Source: Bacteroidaceae bacterium
GTDB taxonomy: Bacteria; Bacteroidota; Bacteroidia; Bacteroidales; Bacteroidaceae
DNA: 32,859 nucleotides
Assembly (NCBI GenBank): GCA_017940605.1
Contig: JAGAYF010000018.1
Location: 1-32,859 of the forward strand
Direction of reading: 5' to 3'
Below, in pieces: positions 17,459 through 25,710 of the stretch; positions within the stretch are counted from its first letter, which is position 1; every line of letters begins with the position of its first letter. Under the pieces are notes generated by a model. The model did not search any database and was not told the DNA's origin. It was given only the letters and a program-made list of their open reading frames with translations. The position numbers and the translations under genes were made by a program.

Positions 17459-17474
17459 TGTGAAACTATTCACA
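17459..17474. promoter_or_regulatory. Crp/Fnr-superfamily-type operator upstream of ackA
   Basis: The sequence is TGTGA-N6-TCACA, a perfect 16-base palindrome (TGTGAAACTATTCACA). Its centre is about 62 bases before the start of transcription expected from the -7 box at 17515-17522, the classic spacing of a class I Crp activator site. A longer inverted repeat (17437-17446 with 17463-17472, ten bases each) overlaps the right half. Binding is inferred from the motif. Confidence 0.55.
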
Positions 17475-17514
17475 TTTTATCCTATTTTGTGCAATCCGTT
17501 TGAAACAAAAGTAT

Positions 17515-17522
17515 TAATTTTG
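17515..17522 (+). promoter_or_regulatory. -7 promoter box for ackA
   Basis: TAATTTTG is an exact TAnnTTTG match. The nearest TTTG (17486-17489) is 25 bases upstream, too far for a standard -33, so the promoter may need an activator. The leader is about 100 bases. Confidence 0.6.
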
Positions 17523-17630
17523 CGCCGTCTTTTCCGTTTTGTGCATAAAACAAGTTACTGACAGATGGCATTTCCAGGGATGGACGCGCTGAGAATTTTG
17601 CAACAGGAACATTAGAAACCTACACTGAAG

Positions 17631-18824
17631 ATGAAAATACTGATATTGAATTGCGGAAGTTCTTCCATCAAGTACAAGCTGTACGACATGGCCGGCCCAG
17701 CGGTGATGGCCGCCGGCGGAGTGGAGAAAATAGGCCTCGGGGGGGCTTTCCATAAGGTGAAGATACCCCACGCCCGTGTGGACTATGCCGACATACCCGA
17801 CCATAACGTGGGCATGCAGCTCGTCCTGCAAAGCCTGGTTGCACCCGACGGCGGTGTGCTGAAGAGCCTGGACGAGATAGATGCCGTGGGCGACCGCATT
17901 GTCAACGGCGGGCCGTTCAGCGAGAGCATTTTGATGACACCCGAGATTTTCAGCGAGTGGCGGAAATACGAGGGACTGGCCCCGCTGCACAATCCCGTGC
18001 AGGCCGAGAGCATTGAGACCGTGTCGCGCCAGCTGCCGGGCGTGCCTCAGGTGGCCATCTTTGACACCGCCTTCCATCAGAGCATACCGCAGGAGGCCTA
18101 CATGTACGGCCTGCCCTATGCCTGCTATGAGGACCTGGGCGTGCGACGCTACGGTTTCCACGGAACGTCGTTCCGCTACGTGTTGCAACGCTCGGCCGAG
18201 TTCCTGGGCTTCCGCCCCGAGGAGAAGCGCGTCATACTGTGCCACATAGGCAACGGCATTTCCATCAGTGCCGTGCGCAACGGCCGGTGCGTGGATACCA
18301 CCATGGGCATGATGCCCAACGAAGGGCCCATGATGGGCACGCGCACGGGCGACATGGACCCCTCGGCGCTGCTGTACGTAATGGAGAAGATGAACCTCAC
18401 CCCGCAGCAGGCCATGGGCCTGACCAACAAGGAGAGCGGCGTGCTGGGCATCAGCGGACTGACCAACGACATGAGGGAACTGGTCGAGGCGGCGGCGCAG
18501 GGCCATGAGCGGGCCCAACTGGCGGTGCGCATGTACAACTACCGCCTGAAGAAATACATAGGAGCTTTTGCCGCTGTGCTCGGCGGCGTTGACTACATCA
18601 TATTTACGGCCGGCGTGGGCGAGAACCAGCCGCCGGTGCGCCGCGGATGCCTGGAGGGACTGGAGTTCCTGGGCGTGGAACTCGACGCGGCAAGGAACGA
18701 GCAGGTCTTTGGCGAGGAAGCCGTGATTTCGACCCCGCAGAGCAGGGTCACGGTGGCCGTCGTTCCCACAGATGAGGAACTCATGATGGCCGAAGACACC
18801 ATGCGCATCGTCGCAGGCCGATAG
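17631..18824 (+). CDS. ackA: Acetate kinase-family protein, divergent at several conserved positions
   Basis: 397 residues, full family length. Acetate kinase interconverts acetyl phosphate + ADP and acetate + ATP. Kept residues include NCGSSSIKY (7-15), R89, D145 in FDTAFHQ, H177 in GFHG, H205 and N208 in HIGNG, R238 in GTRTGD, GVGEN (329-332) and E382. Unusual changes are GHRVVHGG read as GDRIVNGG (D88, N92), GTSH as GTSF (F181), and PLEG as PNEG (N230). The acetate-pocket positions (V91, L119, F176, P229) look intact. No phosphotransacetylase gene is adjacent, unlike the usual ackA-pta pair. It may be the main enzyme, or a paralogue with altered substrate or phosphoryl donor. Confidence 0.88.
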   Translation: MKILILNCGSSSIKYKLYDMAGPAVMAAGGVEKIGLGGAFHKVKIPHARVDYADIPDHNVGMQLVLQSLVAPDGGVLKSLDEIDAVGDRIVNGGPFSESILMTPEIFSEWRKYEGLAPLHNPVQAESIETVSRQLPGVPQVAIFDTAFHQSIPQEAYMYGLPYACYEDLGVRRYGFHGTSFRYVLQRSAEFLGFRPEEKRVILCHIGNGISISAVRNGRCVDTTMGMMPNEGPMMGTRTGDMDPSALLYVMEKMNLTPQQAMGLTNKESGVLGISGLTNDMRELVEAAAQGHERAQLAVRMYNYRLKKYIGAFAAVLGGVDYIIFTAGVGENQPPVRRGCLEGLEFLGVELDAARNEQVFGEEAVISTPQSRVTVAVVPTDEELMMAEDTMRIVAGR

Positions 18825-18830
18825 AAAACT

Positions 18831-19877
18831 TTATTTTTGGGGCAGCAGTGCTGCCAACATGGAGTCGAGGTGCTCCCACACGCGCTGAGGCGTGATGGAC
18901 TGGAAGCGCTGCTGGTAGGTCATGCCCTCCTGCTCCGCCTGGCTGAGATAGTCGTCGGGCGATATGCCTTGGTTGTCCGCCTTCTGGCTGGGCAGCCATT
19001 TCGTCTTGGAGATGCCCGGCGGATAGATGGCAAACGCGGGGATTCCCATGGCCTGGGCCATGTGGCGCGGACCGCCCTCGTTGCCAAAGAAGAACTGGCA
19101 GTTGGCGCACAGGGCACACAGCTCGCGCAGGCTCTTGGCCTCGATGTTGACGAAGAAGCGCGGGTCGCCTGCCAGCAGTTCCTTGTACCGAAGGGCCATG
19201 GCCTTCTCGGCCGGTCCGCCGTAGTTGGCTATTATCTGGACGTCGTATTTTTGGAGCACGCGGCGCAGGGTGTCTGTCATGTCGGCGGGATTCAATGCCT
19301 TGTGGACGATGCGCGTCGACACGGCACCCAGGATGACGGGCTTGCCAAAGTCGATGCCTTGCTGCGCCATGTAGGTGCGGAAGGCGGTGCGCTCGGCCTC
19401 GGTGACGTACAGCCGGAATTGTGGGTCAAGCGTGAGCCTGCCTTCCCGGGACAGGGGCTGCATCAGGGCCAGGTTGCTGGTGGCGCGGTCGGTGTCGGTG
19501 GGCGTTGCGGGTCGGTAGTTGTGGACAAGGCGGTTGTACCACTTGCGCCGCCCTATGCGGTAGGGCGTGGACGGGGAGAGCAGCGCGAAAAGGAGCGTCT
19601 TGGACGTGCTGCGCATGTCGATGATGGCGTCGTAGTGGGTGTCGGTGACGACTTGGCGCACGCGCCTGACGTAGGACCAGCCGTGGCGTTGCCTTGGGTT
19701 GAAGGGAATCACCTTGTCTATGTCGGGGTGGCCCTGGTAGAGCGGCGCGGTCTCCTCGTTGATGACAAAATGGACGGCAGCCTGGGGAAAGCTGGCCTTG
19801 AGGCTGTGGCAGAGGGCCATGGACAGGACGGAGTCGCCCACTCGGCGGAAGCGGATGACCAGAATGTTCTTCAGCAT
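18831..19877 (-). CDS. Glycosyltransferase family 9 (heptosyltransferase-type)
   Basis: 348 residues. It resembles ADP-heptose:LPS heptosyltransferases, which build the LPS inner core at the cytoplasmic face. The N-terminal start ILVIRFRRVGDSVLSMALCHSL is the family's opening motif. DAIIDMRSTSKT follows, and the C-terminal donor-binding block is FFFGNEGGPRHMAQAMGIPAFAIYPP. From its box at 19901-19908 the leader is about 20 bases. It converges with ackA, with only 6 bases between stops. The exact sugar donor and acceptor cannot be stated. Confidence 0.92.
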   Translation of the reverse strand: MLKNILVIRFRRVGDSVLSMALCHSLKASFPQAAVHFVINEETAPLYQGHPDIDKVIPFNPRQRHGWSYVRRVRQVVTDTHYDAIIDMRSTSKTLLFALLSPSTPYRIGRRKWYNRLVHNYRPATPTDTDRATSNLALMQPLSREGRLTLDPQFRLYVTEAERTAFRTYMAQQGIDFGKPVILGAVSTRIVHKALNPADMTDTLRRVLQKYDVQIIANYGGPAEKAMALRYKELLAGDPRFFVNIEAKSLRELCALCANCQFFFGNEGGPRHMAQAMGIPAFAIYPPGISKTKWLPSQKADNQGISPDDYLSQAEQEGMTYQQRFQSITPQRVWEHLDSMLAALLPQK

Positions 19878-19900
19878 GGGGAAAATAGTATCATAGGCTG

Positions 19901-19908
19901 CAAAAATA
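19901..19908 (-). promoter_or_regulatory. -7 promoter box for the glycosyltransferase gene
   Basis: The minus strand reads TATTTTTG, an exact TAnnTTTG match, 23 bases before the ATG. Confidence 0.55.
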
Positions 19909-20013
19909 CAAAGAACATGACGATATTCTGGGTGACGGTGCAGGAAAAGTGCTTAAATAAGGCAACTTTTCCTAAAAATGGAGGCTTGTGGGCCGTGTGT
20001 CGCGAAAAATGCG

Positions 20014-20021
20014 TACCTTTG
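20014..20021 (+). promoter_or_regulatory. -7 promoter box for metF-holB-ricT-gldH
   Basis: TACCTTTG is an exact TAnnTTTG match, 40 bases before the metF ATG. I saw no SAM-type riboswitch in the short leader. Confidence 0.6.
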
Positions 20022-20061
20022 CATAAATTGTGGGTAGAAGTACCTGCTTAAGAAACTGACA

Positions 20062-21012
20062 ATGAGAATCACAGAATTGATAGCCAACCAGGGAACGGCC
20101 TTTTCTTTTGAGATACTACCTCCATTGAAGGGCGCAGGCTTGCAGAACCTGCGTTCCACCATTGAAAAATTACGCGAATTTGAGCCTAAGTACATCAATA
20201 TAACCACTCACCGCAGCGAACCCATGTACCGCGATGCCGGAAACGGCTTGCTGGAGCGCTACATGCTGCGCCGCCGTCCGGGCAGCGTGGCTGTGGCGGC
20301 CGCCCTGCAGACGGAGTTCCGCATTCCCATCGTTCCGCACATCCTGTGCAGCGGTTTCAGCAAGGATGAGACGGAGTATGTGCTGATTGACTTGCAATTC
20401 CTGGGGATTCAGAACCTGTTCCTGCTGCGGGGCGACAAGGCGAAGGAGGATAAACGCTTCCGCGCTTCGGCCGACGGCTACAGCCACACGACAGAGTTGC
20501 AGGAGCAGGTGAATCGCTTCAACGAGGGCTATTTTGTGGACGGGACACCCATCAGGGAGCTCGGCGAGCCGTTCTCCTATGGCGTGGCCTGCTATCCTGA
20601 AAAGCACGAGGAAGCCCCCAACCTGAAGACGGACATCCATTGGTTTAAGCAGAAGGTGCAGGCGGGCGCGGAATATGGTGTGACGCAGATGTTCTTTGAC
20701 AATGACAAGTATTTTGAATTTCTCAAGGCCGTGCGGGCTGAGGGAGTGGACGTTCCCGTCATTCCTGGCATCAAGCCAGTAACCAAGCTGGCGCAGCTGA
20801 GCATGCTGCCCAAGACTTTCCATTGCGATTTGCCCGAGGCATTTACCGATGAAGCGGCCAAATGCAGGACGGATGAGGAGATGCGCCGCGTTGGGGTGGA
20901 GTGGTGTGTGCAGCAGTGCCGTGAACTGATGAAGGCAGGTGTGCCCAGCATCCATTTCTATACGACGGGCGACGCTGCAGCGGTCTATGAGGTAGCAAAA
21001 CAAATCTATTGA
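20062..21012 (+). CDS. metF: 5,10-methylenetetrahydrofolate reductase
   Basis: 316 residues. It is the flavin-dependent enzyme that makes 5-methyl-tetrahydrofolate for methionine synthesis. Family landmarks are FSFEILPP with E17 (equivalent to E. coli E28), PKYINITTHRS at 42-52, HILCSGFSKDE near 93-103, LLRGD with D125, YGVTQMFFDNDKYFEF and the closing block GVPSIHFYTTG. The length is that of a bacterial enzyme without a regulatory domain. It is the first gene of a four-gene operon whose other members have no methionine role, an arrangement that seems common in Bacteroidales from memory. Confidence 0.97.
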   Translation: MRITELIANQGTAFSFEILPPLKGAGLQNLRSTIEKLREFEPKYINITTHRSEPMYRDAGNGLLERYMLRRRPGSVAVAAALQTEFRIPIVPHILCSGFSKDETEYVLIDLQFLGIQNLFLLRGDKAKEDKRFRASADGYSHTTELQEQVNRFNEGYFVDGTPIRELGEPFSYGVACYPEKHEEAPNLKTDIHWFKQKVQAGAEYGVTQMFFDNDKYFEFLKAVRAEGVDVPVIPGIKPVTKLAQLSMLPKTFHCDLPEAFTDEAAKCRTDEEMRRVGVEWCVQQCRELMKAGVPSIHFYTTGDAAAVYEVAKQIY

Positions 21013-21022
21013 AGTTAAGTCC

Positions 21023-22141
21023 ATGCTGTTTGGTAATGTAATAGGGCAGGAGGATGTCAAAGCCATGCTGAGAAGGTTGGCCAAGGCCAACCGGATTCCC
21101 CATGCCCTGTTGTTCAGCGGACAGCAGGGGGTGGGAAAATTGGCAATCGCCATTGCCTTTGGCCGGTACTTGCTGTGCGAAAACAAACAGGAGGACGATG
21201 CCTGCAACCAATGTCCAGCATGCAGGCAAAGCCTGAAATGGTCTCATCCTGACCTGCATTTTTCCTTTCCCATCGTCAAGAAGAACACTGTGCAGGTGTG
21301 TGCCGATTATTTGAAGGAGTGGTACGGCCTGTTGGGCAGTTCCTTGTACTTCGGACTCGACGACTGGTTGGATGCCATGGGTGCTCCCGACAAGAATGCG
21401 TTGATTCCCGAGGCAGAATGCGACAGTATCATTGACCAAATGAGCATATCGTCCTACGAAGGTGGTTACAAGGTGATGATCGTGTGGCTGCCCGAGCGCA
21501 TGAACGCCTCGGCTGCCAACAACCTGCTGAAGACGCTGGAAGAACCCTCGCGGAACACGGTCTTTATCCTGGTGTCCAATGATACTTCCACGATTCTTCC
21601 CACGATTATGAGCCGTGTACAGGAGATAGTGTTCCGCCCGTTGCCGACGGACGTGATTGCGGATGCCTTGGTGCGGCGCAATGCGGTGGATGAGGGCATG
21701 GCGCGCCAATTGGCGCGCATTTCGGGGGGGAGTTACCTGAAGGCCTTGCAGCTTATCAACGTGAACAGCGACTCTGTGGCTTTCTTTGAACAGTTTGCTC
21801 AACTGATGCGCAAGGCCTATGGCCGCGACCTGCCCGCCCTCAAGGAATGGGCGGAGGATGTGACCGCCTGGGGGAAGGAAAAGCAGAAGGCATTTTTGGA
21901 TTACTGCCAAAATATGATTCGTGAGAATTTCATGTATAATTTTCACCGCCCGGAACTGAATTTCATGAACGACCAGGAGGCCCAGTTTGCCGTGCGTTTT
22001 GCCCGTTTCATCAACGAGCGCAACGTCAAGGGGTTCATGGAGGAGTTTTCGCGGGCGCAGAAAGAAATTAACCATAATATTAATTCCAGGACGATGTTCT
22101 TTGCCATGGCTTTGCAGTGCATCCTCCTGATAAAAAAATAG
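21023..22141 (+). CDS. holB: DNA polymerase III delta' subunit
   Basis: 372 residues. Delta' is the stator subunit of the clamp loader and does not hydrolyse ATP. It begins with FGNVIGQEDVKAMLRR. The P-loop-like GQQGVGKL (33-40) lacks the usual Thr/Ser after Lys, and the Walker B site is degraded (MIVWLPERM), both expected for this subunit. A zinc site is formed by C52, C61, C64 and C67. AANNLLKTLEEPSRNTVFIL and TIMSRVQ follow the family pattern, with V in place of the Cys of the SRC motif. It starts 10 bases after the metF stop and 9 bases before ricT. Confidence 0.93.
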   Translation: MLFGNVIGQEDVKAMLRRLAKANRIPHALLFSGQQGVGKLAIAIAFGRYLLCENKQEDDACNQCPACRQSLKWSHPDLHFSFPIVKKNTVQVCADYLKEWYGLLGSSLYFGLDDWLDAMGAPDKNALIPEAECDSIIDQMSISSYEGGYKVMIVWLPERMNASAANNLLKTLEEPSRNTVFILVSNDTSTILPTIMSRVQEIVFRPLPTDVIADALVRRNAVDEGMARQLARISGGSYLKALQLINVNSDSVAFFEQFAQLMRKAYGRDLPALKEWAEDVTAWGKEKQKAFLDYCQNMIRENFMYNFHRPELNFMNDQEAQFAVRFARFINERNVKGFMEEFSRAQKEINHNINSRTMFFAMALQCILLIKK

Positions 22142-22150
22142 AGAAAAGAC

Positions 22151-23341
22151 ATGTCAGAGTTCAGATGTGGCGGATGCCAGCGTGGGTTGTGTGCCTTGGG
22201 CTGCGGAAAGCAGGACAAGCAGCTTAATTCCTATGACTGGCTGGCCGATATTCCAGGAAGTGAGCGCTTGACTGACCTCGTTGAGGTGCAATTTAAGAAT
22301 ACGCGCAAGGATTATTTCATTAATTCCAATCATATTCCCCTTAAAAAAGGCGACTTGGTGGCTGTTGAGGCGATGCCGGGCCACGATGTGGGCACGGTGA
22401 CGCTTACAGGGCCGTTGGTGAAGTTGCAAATGGCGAAGATGCATTTAAAGAATGAATCAGGTCCGCGCCGCGTCTACCGCATAGCGCGCGAATCTGATTT
22501 GTCAAAATGTGAGGAGGCGAAAGCCTTGGAGCATGAAACGATGATCAAGTCGCGCCAGATAGCCAAGGGCCTGGGATTGGACATGAAAATTGGCGATGTA
22601 GAGTATCAGGGCGATGGAAGCAAGGCCATCTTCTATTACATTGCCGACCAGCGTGTCGATTTTCGCCAGCTCATCAAGGTCCTGGCCGACGAATTCCATG
22701 TTCGTATTGAGATGCGTCAGATAGGTGCGCGTCAGGAGGCGGGGCGTATTGGCGGAATAGGTCCTTGCGGCCGCGAATTATGTTGTGCCACCTGGATCAA
22801 GAACTTCAATACGGTATCGACGGCTGCTGCCCGTTGCCAGAGCGTCTCGCTCAATCCGCAGAAATTGGCCGGTCAGTGCGCCAAGCTCAAATGTTGCTTG
22901 AACTATGAGGTGAGTACCTATATGGACGCCGCGTCCCAAATGCCGTCCAAGGACATAACCTTGGAGACAAAGGACAAAGTGTATGTTCAGGTCAAGACGG
23001 ACGTGATGGCGGGCTTGGTTTGCTATGCCACCGACAAGCATACGTTGGAGGATGCCGTTACCATTACTGTGGCGCGGGCTCATGAGGTGATAGCGATGAA
23101 TCAGCGCGGCGAAAAGCCCGACGGTCTTCTGGACGGGGAAACCGTGACGGGCCGCCCAGTCGTAGTTGATTTGGCAGGACAGGACAGTCTGACGCGATTT
23201 GACAAGAGCAAGAAGAACAAGCGCAGGAATAAGAACCGCAAAGAGAATCGTCAAGGCGGCGACCCTGAGGGAAAGCGCGATCGTCGTCCCCGAAACGGCC
23301 AGCAGCGCAAGCCTTCTGCACCCTCTGCCGCGCAGGACTGA
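22151..23341 (+). CDS. ricT: PSP1-domain protein, RicT/YaaT-like
   Basis: 396 residues. In Bacillus subtilis, YaaT/RicT forms an iron-sulfur complex that tunes RNase Y activity; the role in Bacteroidota is not established. The N-terminus has four cysteines, C6, C9, C14 and C18 (RCGGCQRGLCALGC). The PSP1 domain fills the middle, with the block GRIGGIGPCGRELCCATW and then QCAKLKCCLNYE, the conserved Cys region of the family. The last 70 residues are very basic and low in complexity (KNKRRNKNRKENRQ), likely disordered and perhaps RNA-binding. The order holB-ricT-gldH recurs, from memory, in Bacteroidales. The gene symbol is by homology only. Confidence 0.88.
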   Translation: MSEFRCGGCQRGLCALGCGKQDKQLNSYDWLADIPGSERLTDLVEVQFKNTRKDYFINSNHIPLKKGDLVAVEAMPGHDVGTVTLTGPLVKLQMAKMHLKNESGPRRVYRIARESDLSKCEEAKALEHETMIKSRQIAKGLGLDMKIGDVEYQGDGSKAIFYYIADQRVDFRQLIKVLADEFHVRIEMRQIGARQEAGRIGGIGPCGRELCCATWIKNFNTVSTAAARCQSVSLNPQKLAGQCAKLKCCLNYEVSTYMDAASQMPSKDITLETKDKVYVQVKTDVMAGLVCYATDKHTLEDAVTITVARAHEVIAMNQRGEKPDGLLDGETVTGRPVVVDLAGQDSLTRFDKSKKNKRRNKNRKENRQGGDPEGKRDRRPRNGQQRKPSAPSAAQD

Positions 23342-23383
23342 GAAACGGACGGCTGGAATGCAGGTGCATATCCTTTTAAAAAG

Positions 23384-23875
23384 ATGAAAAGTCAGTCTAC
23401 GTTCTTTCTTCTTCTGTGGTCGGCACTCCTGCTGGTCTCTTGTGGAAGGAAAGATACCTTGTGCTTTGCTTTTCATCCCGTTCAATCGGATGGCTGGGAA
23501 CAGCATGGCACGATGGTTTTCTCTATCGACAGTGTGAAGCAAGCAGGAGAATATGCGCTTTCGGTAGGAGTTCGCACCACCTATGCCTATCCCTATCAAA
23601 GCCTGTGGCTGCAAGTCATCATGAAAATGGATTCCCTGCCTCAATCGGCCGTCGACACGATGGAATTGCGCATTACCGATTCACAGGGGAACATCTTGGG
23701 AAAAGGAAAGAGTTTGTTTCAGTTATTGCAGCCATTGCGGTTGTACCATTTCGTTGCAGGGCAGTCGGGAAGCATAGAGGTAAGGCATATCATGCGCACG
23801 GCCACGCTTCCGGGTGTGAGCGATGTGGGAATCTTGCTGCAAAGGGCTGATGCCATACCCGAGGCGGCGGACTGA
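23384..23875 (+). CDS. gldH: GldH-type gliding-motility lipoprotein
   Basis: 163 residues with a lipoprotein signal (LLLVSC, Cys20). The remainder, about 140 residues, is probably a beta-sandwich and includes DGWEQHGTMVFSIDSV near the start and YHFVAGQSGSIEVRHIMR near the end, typical of GldH. GldH is required for gliding in Flavobacterium, but it is also present in non-gliding Bacteroidales, where its role is unclear. It is the last gene of the metF operon and is followed by a bidirectional terminator. A second, unrelated lipoprotein is possible, but size, sequence pattern and position after ricT favour GldH. Confidence 0.8.
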   Translation: MKSQSTFFLLLWSALLLVSCGRKDTLCFAFHPVQSDGWEQHGTMVFSIDSVKQAGEYALSVGVRTTYAYPYQSLWLQVIMKMDSLPQSAVDTMELRITDSQGNILGKGKSLFQLLQPLRLYHFVAGQSGSIEVRHIMRTATLPGVSDVGILLQRADAIPEAAD

Positions 23876-23925
23876 TTGCCGTTGCCTGTCCGAGATGGCT
23901 TTCCAGCGGATGCGCTCAATGAAAA

Positions 23926-23954
23926 TCCCCATGCAGCTTGTTTCTGCATGGGGA
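23926..23954. terminator. Bidirectional terminator between gldH and pyrH
   Basis: The stem is 23926-23936 with 23944-23954 (11 bp, perfect), with a seven-base loop. A/T-rich runs flank both sides, so it can end transcripts from either strand. Confidence 0.8.
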
Positions 23955-23997
23955 AAATTGTTTCTGAGGTTTCCTTTTTGATTATCTGGGGAGTCCG

Positions 23998-24708
23998 TCA
24001 ATTATGAACCAGTGTCCCTATGGGGTCTCCTTGAAGCACTCGCTTCAGGTTACCCACTATGTCCATGTTGAATACGTAGATGGGCAGATGGTTCTCCTTG
24101 CACATGGTCGTTGCGGTCAAGTCCATGACTTTTAGCCCCCGATGGTATATTTCATCATAGGTAATGTCATCAAACTTGGTGGCAGTGGGGTCTTTTTCAG
24201 GATCAGCCGTGTAGATGCCATCCACTCTCGTACCTTTCAGCATGACATCCGTTTCCAATTCAATGCCGCGCAGGGAGGAACCCGTGTCTGTGGTGAAATA
24301 GGGATTGCCTGTGCCGGCACTGCAAATGACCACTTCGCCGCGTTGCAGGTATTCAATGGCTTTCCATTTGTTATAGAACTCCCCAATCGGCTCCATTCGT
24401 ATGGCAGTCATGACATGGCTCTTGATTCCCAGTGCACCCAGTGCACTGCTGAGGGCAAGGCTGTTGATGACAGTGGCGCACATGCCCATTTGGTCTCCTT
24501 TCACGCGGTCAAATCCTTTCCCTGCACCGCTGAGCCCGCGGAAAATGTTTCCGCCACCAATGACAATGGCTATTTGTACGCCCATTTCAGAGGCTTCCTT
24601 GATTTGTGTGGCGTATTCATTCAGGCGTTCCACGTCTATTCCGTGACCTTGGTTTCCCATCAGGCTTTCACCGCTCAGTTTCAGAAGAATTCGGTTATAT
24701 TTTGCCAT
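23998..24708 (-). CDS. pyrH: UMP kinase
   Basis: 236 residues. It phosphorylates UMP to UDP in pyrimidine synthesis and is a hexameric member of the amino-acid kinase family. Motifs are KLSGESL (10-16), VIGGGNIFRG (49-58), GDQMGMCATVINSLAL, and the UMP/ATP-binding segment TGNPYFTTDTGSSLRGIELETDVMLKGTRVDG. It is the last gene of the psd operon, 14 bases after the DUF4834 gene. Its usual neighbour frr is elsewhere in the window. Confidence 0.97.
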   Translation of the reverse strand: MAKYNRILLKLSGESLMGNQGHGIDVERLNEYATQIKEASEMGVQIAIVIGGGNIFRGLSGAGKGFDRVKGDQMGMCATVINSLALSSALGALGIKSHVMTAIRMEPIGEFYNKWKAIEYLQRGEVVICSAGTGNPYFTTDTGSSLRGIELETDVMLKGTRVDGIYTADPEKDPTATKFDDITYDEIYHRGLKVMDLTATTMCKENHLPIYVFNMDIVGNLKRVLQGDPIGTLVHN

Positions 24709-24722
24709 GTCTGTATTACTTT

Positions 24723-24950
24723 TTAGTTATTGTTCGTGTCGGTAATGTCTTCAAATTCTACATATTCGGCTTCACTCTTGTCAATGAACTCATTGCTCTT
24801 TGCGTTGTTCCCCCCTTGGTCTCTGCGGCGTGTGGAACTGCTTCCCCTGCGTGGTGTCTCGCGGCGAAAGATGAGGTTGAGCAGTTCCTTGCGGCTCTTA
24901 TAGAGGAGGTACGCCAGGTAGCAGAGGATGAGAAAGCCGATCGCTGTCAT
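24723..24950 (-). CDS. Small DUF4834-like membrane protein
   Basis: 75 residues. One membrane helix covers about 3-22, followed by a basic Arg/Ser region (RRETPRRGSSSTRRRDQ) and an acidic tail (EAEYVEFEDITDTNNN). The pattern of a short anchor, basic linker and acidic YVEFED end fits the Bacteroidota family DUF4834, of unknown function. It lies between pssA and pyrH, 37 and 14 bases away, and is almost certainly co-transcribed with them. Confidence 0.8.
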   Translation of the reverse strand: MTAIGFLILCYLAYLLYKSRKELLNLIFRRETPRRGSSSTRRRDQGGNNAKSNEFIDKSEAEYVEFEDITDTNNN

Positions 24951-24987
24951 AGTATATTTGTATTTTTCAGTAAATTTGTGAAGTGTA

Positions 24988-25710
24988 CTAAGTAGATTGC
25001 CTTGTCCGCTTTCCTGTCAGGAGCGACAGCAGAATGTACCATACGATGGCCATCCACACTCCGGCAATGCTTTGACAGGTTACCAAGGGAATAGCAATGA
25101 TAAGGATGCTGGTTAGGAGAAAGATGTAGCGTACCTTGTTCTGCTTCCAACTGAAACTTTTGAACTTCAGCGCAAACATGGGAATCTCTGCTACCAGCAG
25201 CCAGCAGCACACGGCTACCATACCCAGAATGAGCCAACGCCCGTTTCCCAGTTCGGTCATTTGCTCTTCCATGCTGATGCAGAATGCTCCCCAAAAGAGC
25301 GCATTGGCCGGTGTGGGCAGTCCTATGAAAGTGTGTGCCTGTCTTTCGTCCAGGTTGAACTTGGCCAATCGCAAGGCAGAGAATGCGGCTATGATAAATG
25401 CAGCAAATGCCAGGACATGCATCAGCCCCGAACCGCTCATTCCTTCCAAGAGCGTGAACACCATGGCCGACGGAGCCAGGCCAAAGGTAATGTTGTCGGC
25501 CAGGGAATCCAACTCCTTGCCTATGGGAGAGGACACATGGAACAATCGGGCGGCGAAACCGTCAAAGAAGTCAAACACTGCCCCTATGATGATGAAGGTA
25601 AATGCCCATGTGGGGGCGTAGTTGAAAGCGGAGTAGGTGGCCAATGCTCCTGAAAGCAGGTTGCAACAAGTGAATGTGTTAGGAATGTGCTTCAGCAGGG
25701 GATTATCCAT
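24988..25710 (-). CDS. pssA: CDP-diacylglycerol-serine O-phosphatidyltransferase
   Basis: 240 residues, an integral membrane enzyme that makes phosphatidylserine from CDP-diacylglycerol and serine. The CDP-alcohol phosphotransferase signature is perfect, Dxx-DG-xx-AR-x8-G-x3-D-x3-D, with D47, D50, G51, A54, R55, G64, D68 and D72. Several hydrophobic helices follow. It overlaps the end of psd by 8 bases, so the two steps of phosphatidylethanolamine synthesis are translationally coupled, in the reverse of their pathway order. Confidence 0.96.
   Translation of the reverse strand: MDNPLLKHIPNTFTCCNLLSGALATYSAFNYAPTWAFTFIIIGAVFDFFDGFAARLFHVSSPIGKELDSLADNITFGLAPSAMVFTLLEGMSGSGLMHVLAFAAFIIAAFSALRLAKFNLDERQAHTFIGLPTPANALFWGAFCISMEEQMTELGNGRWLILGMVAVCCWLLVAEIPMFALKFKSFSWKQNKVRYIFLLTSILIIAIPLVTCQSIAGVWMAIVWYILLSLLTGKRTRQST

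Noticed and set aside
24953-24978. Two plus-strand TAnnTTTG matches between pssA and the DUF4834 gene
   Set aside because: They point against all nearby genes and lie in a short AT-rich spacer; likely chance.
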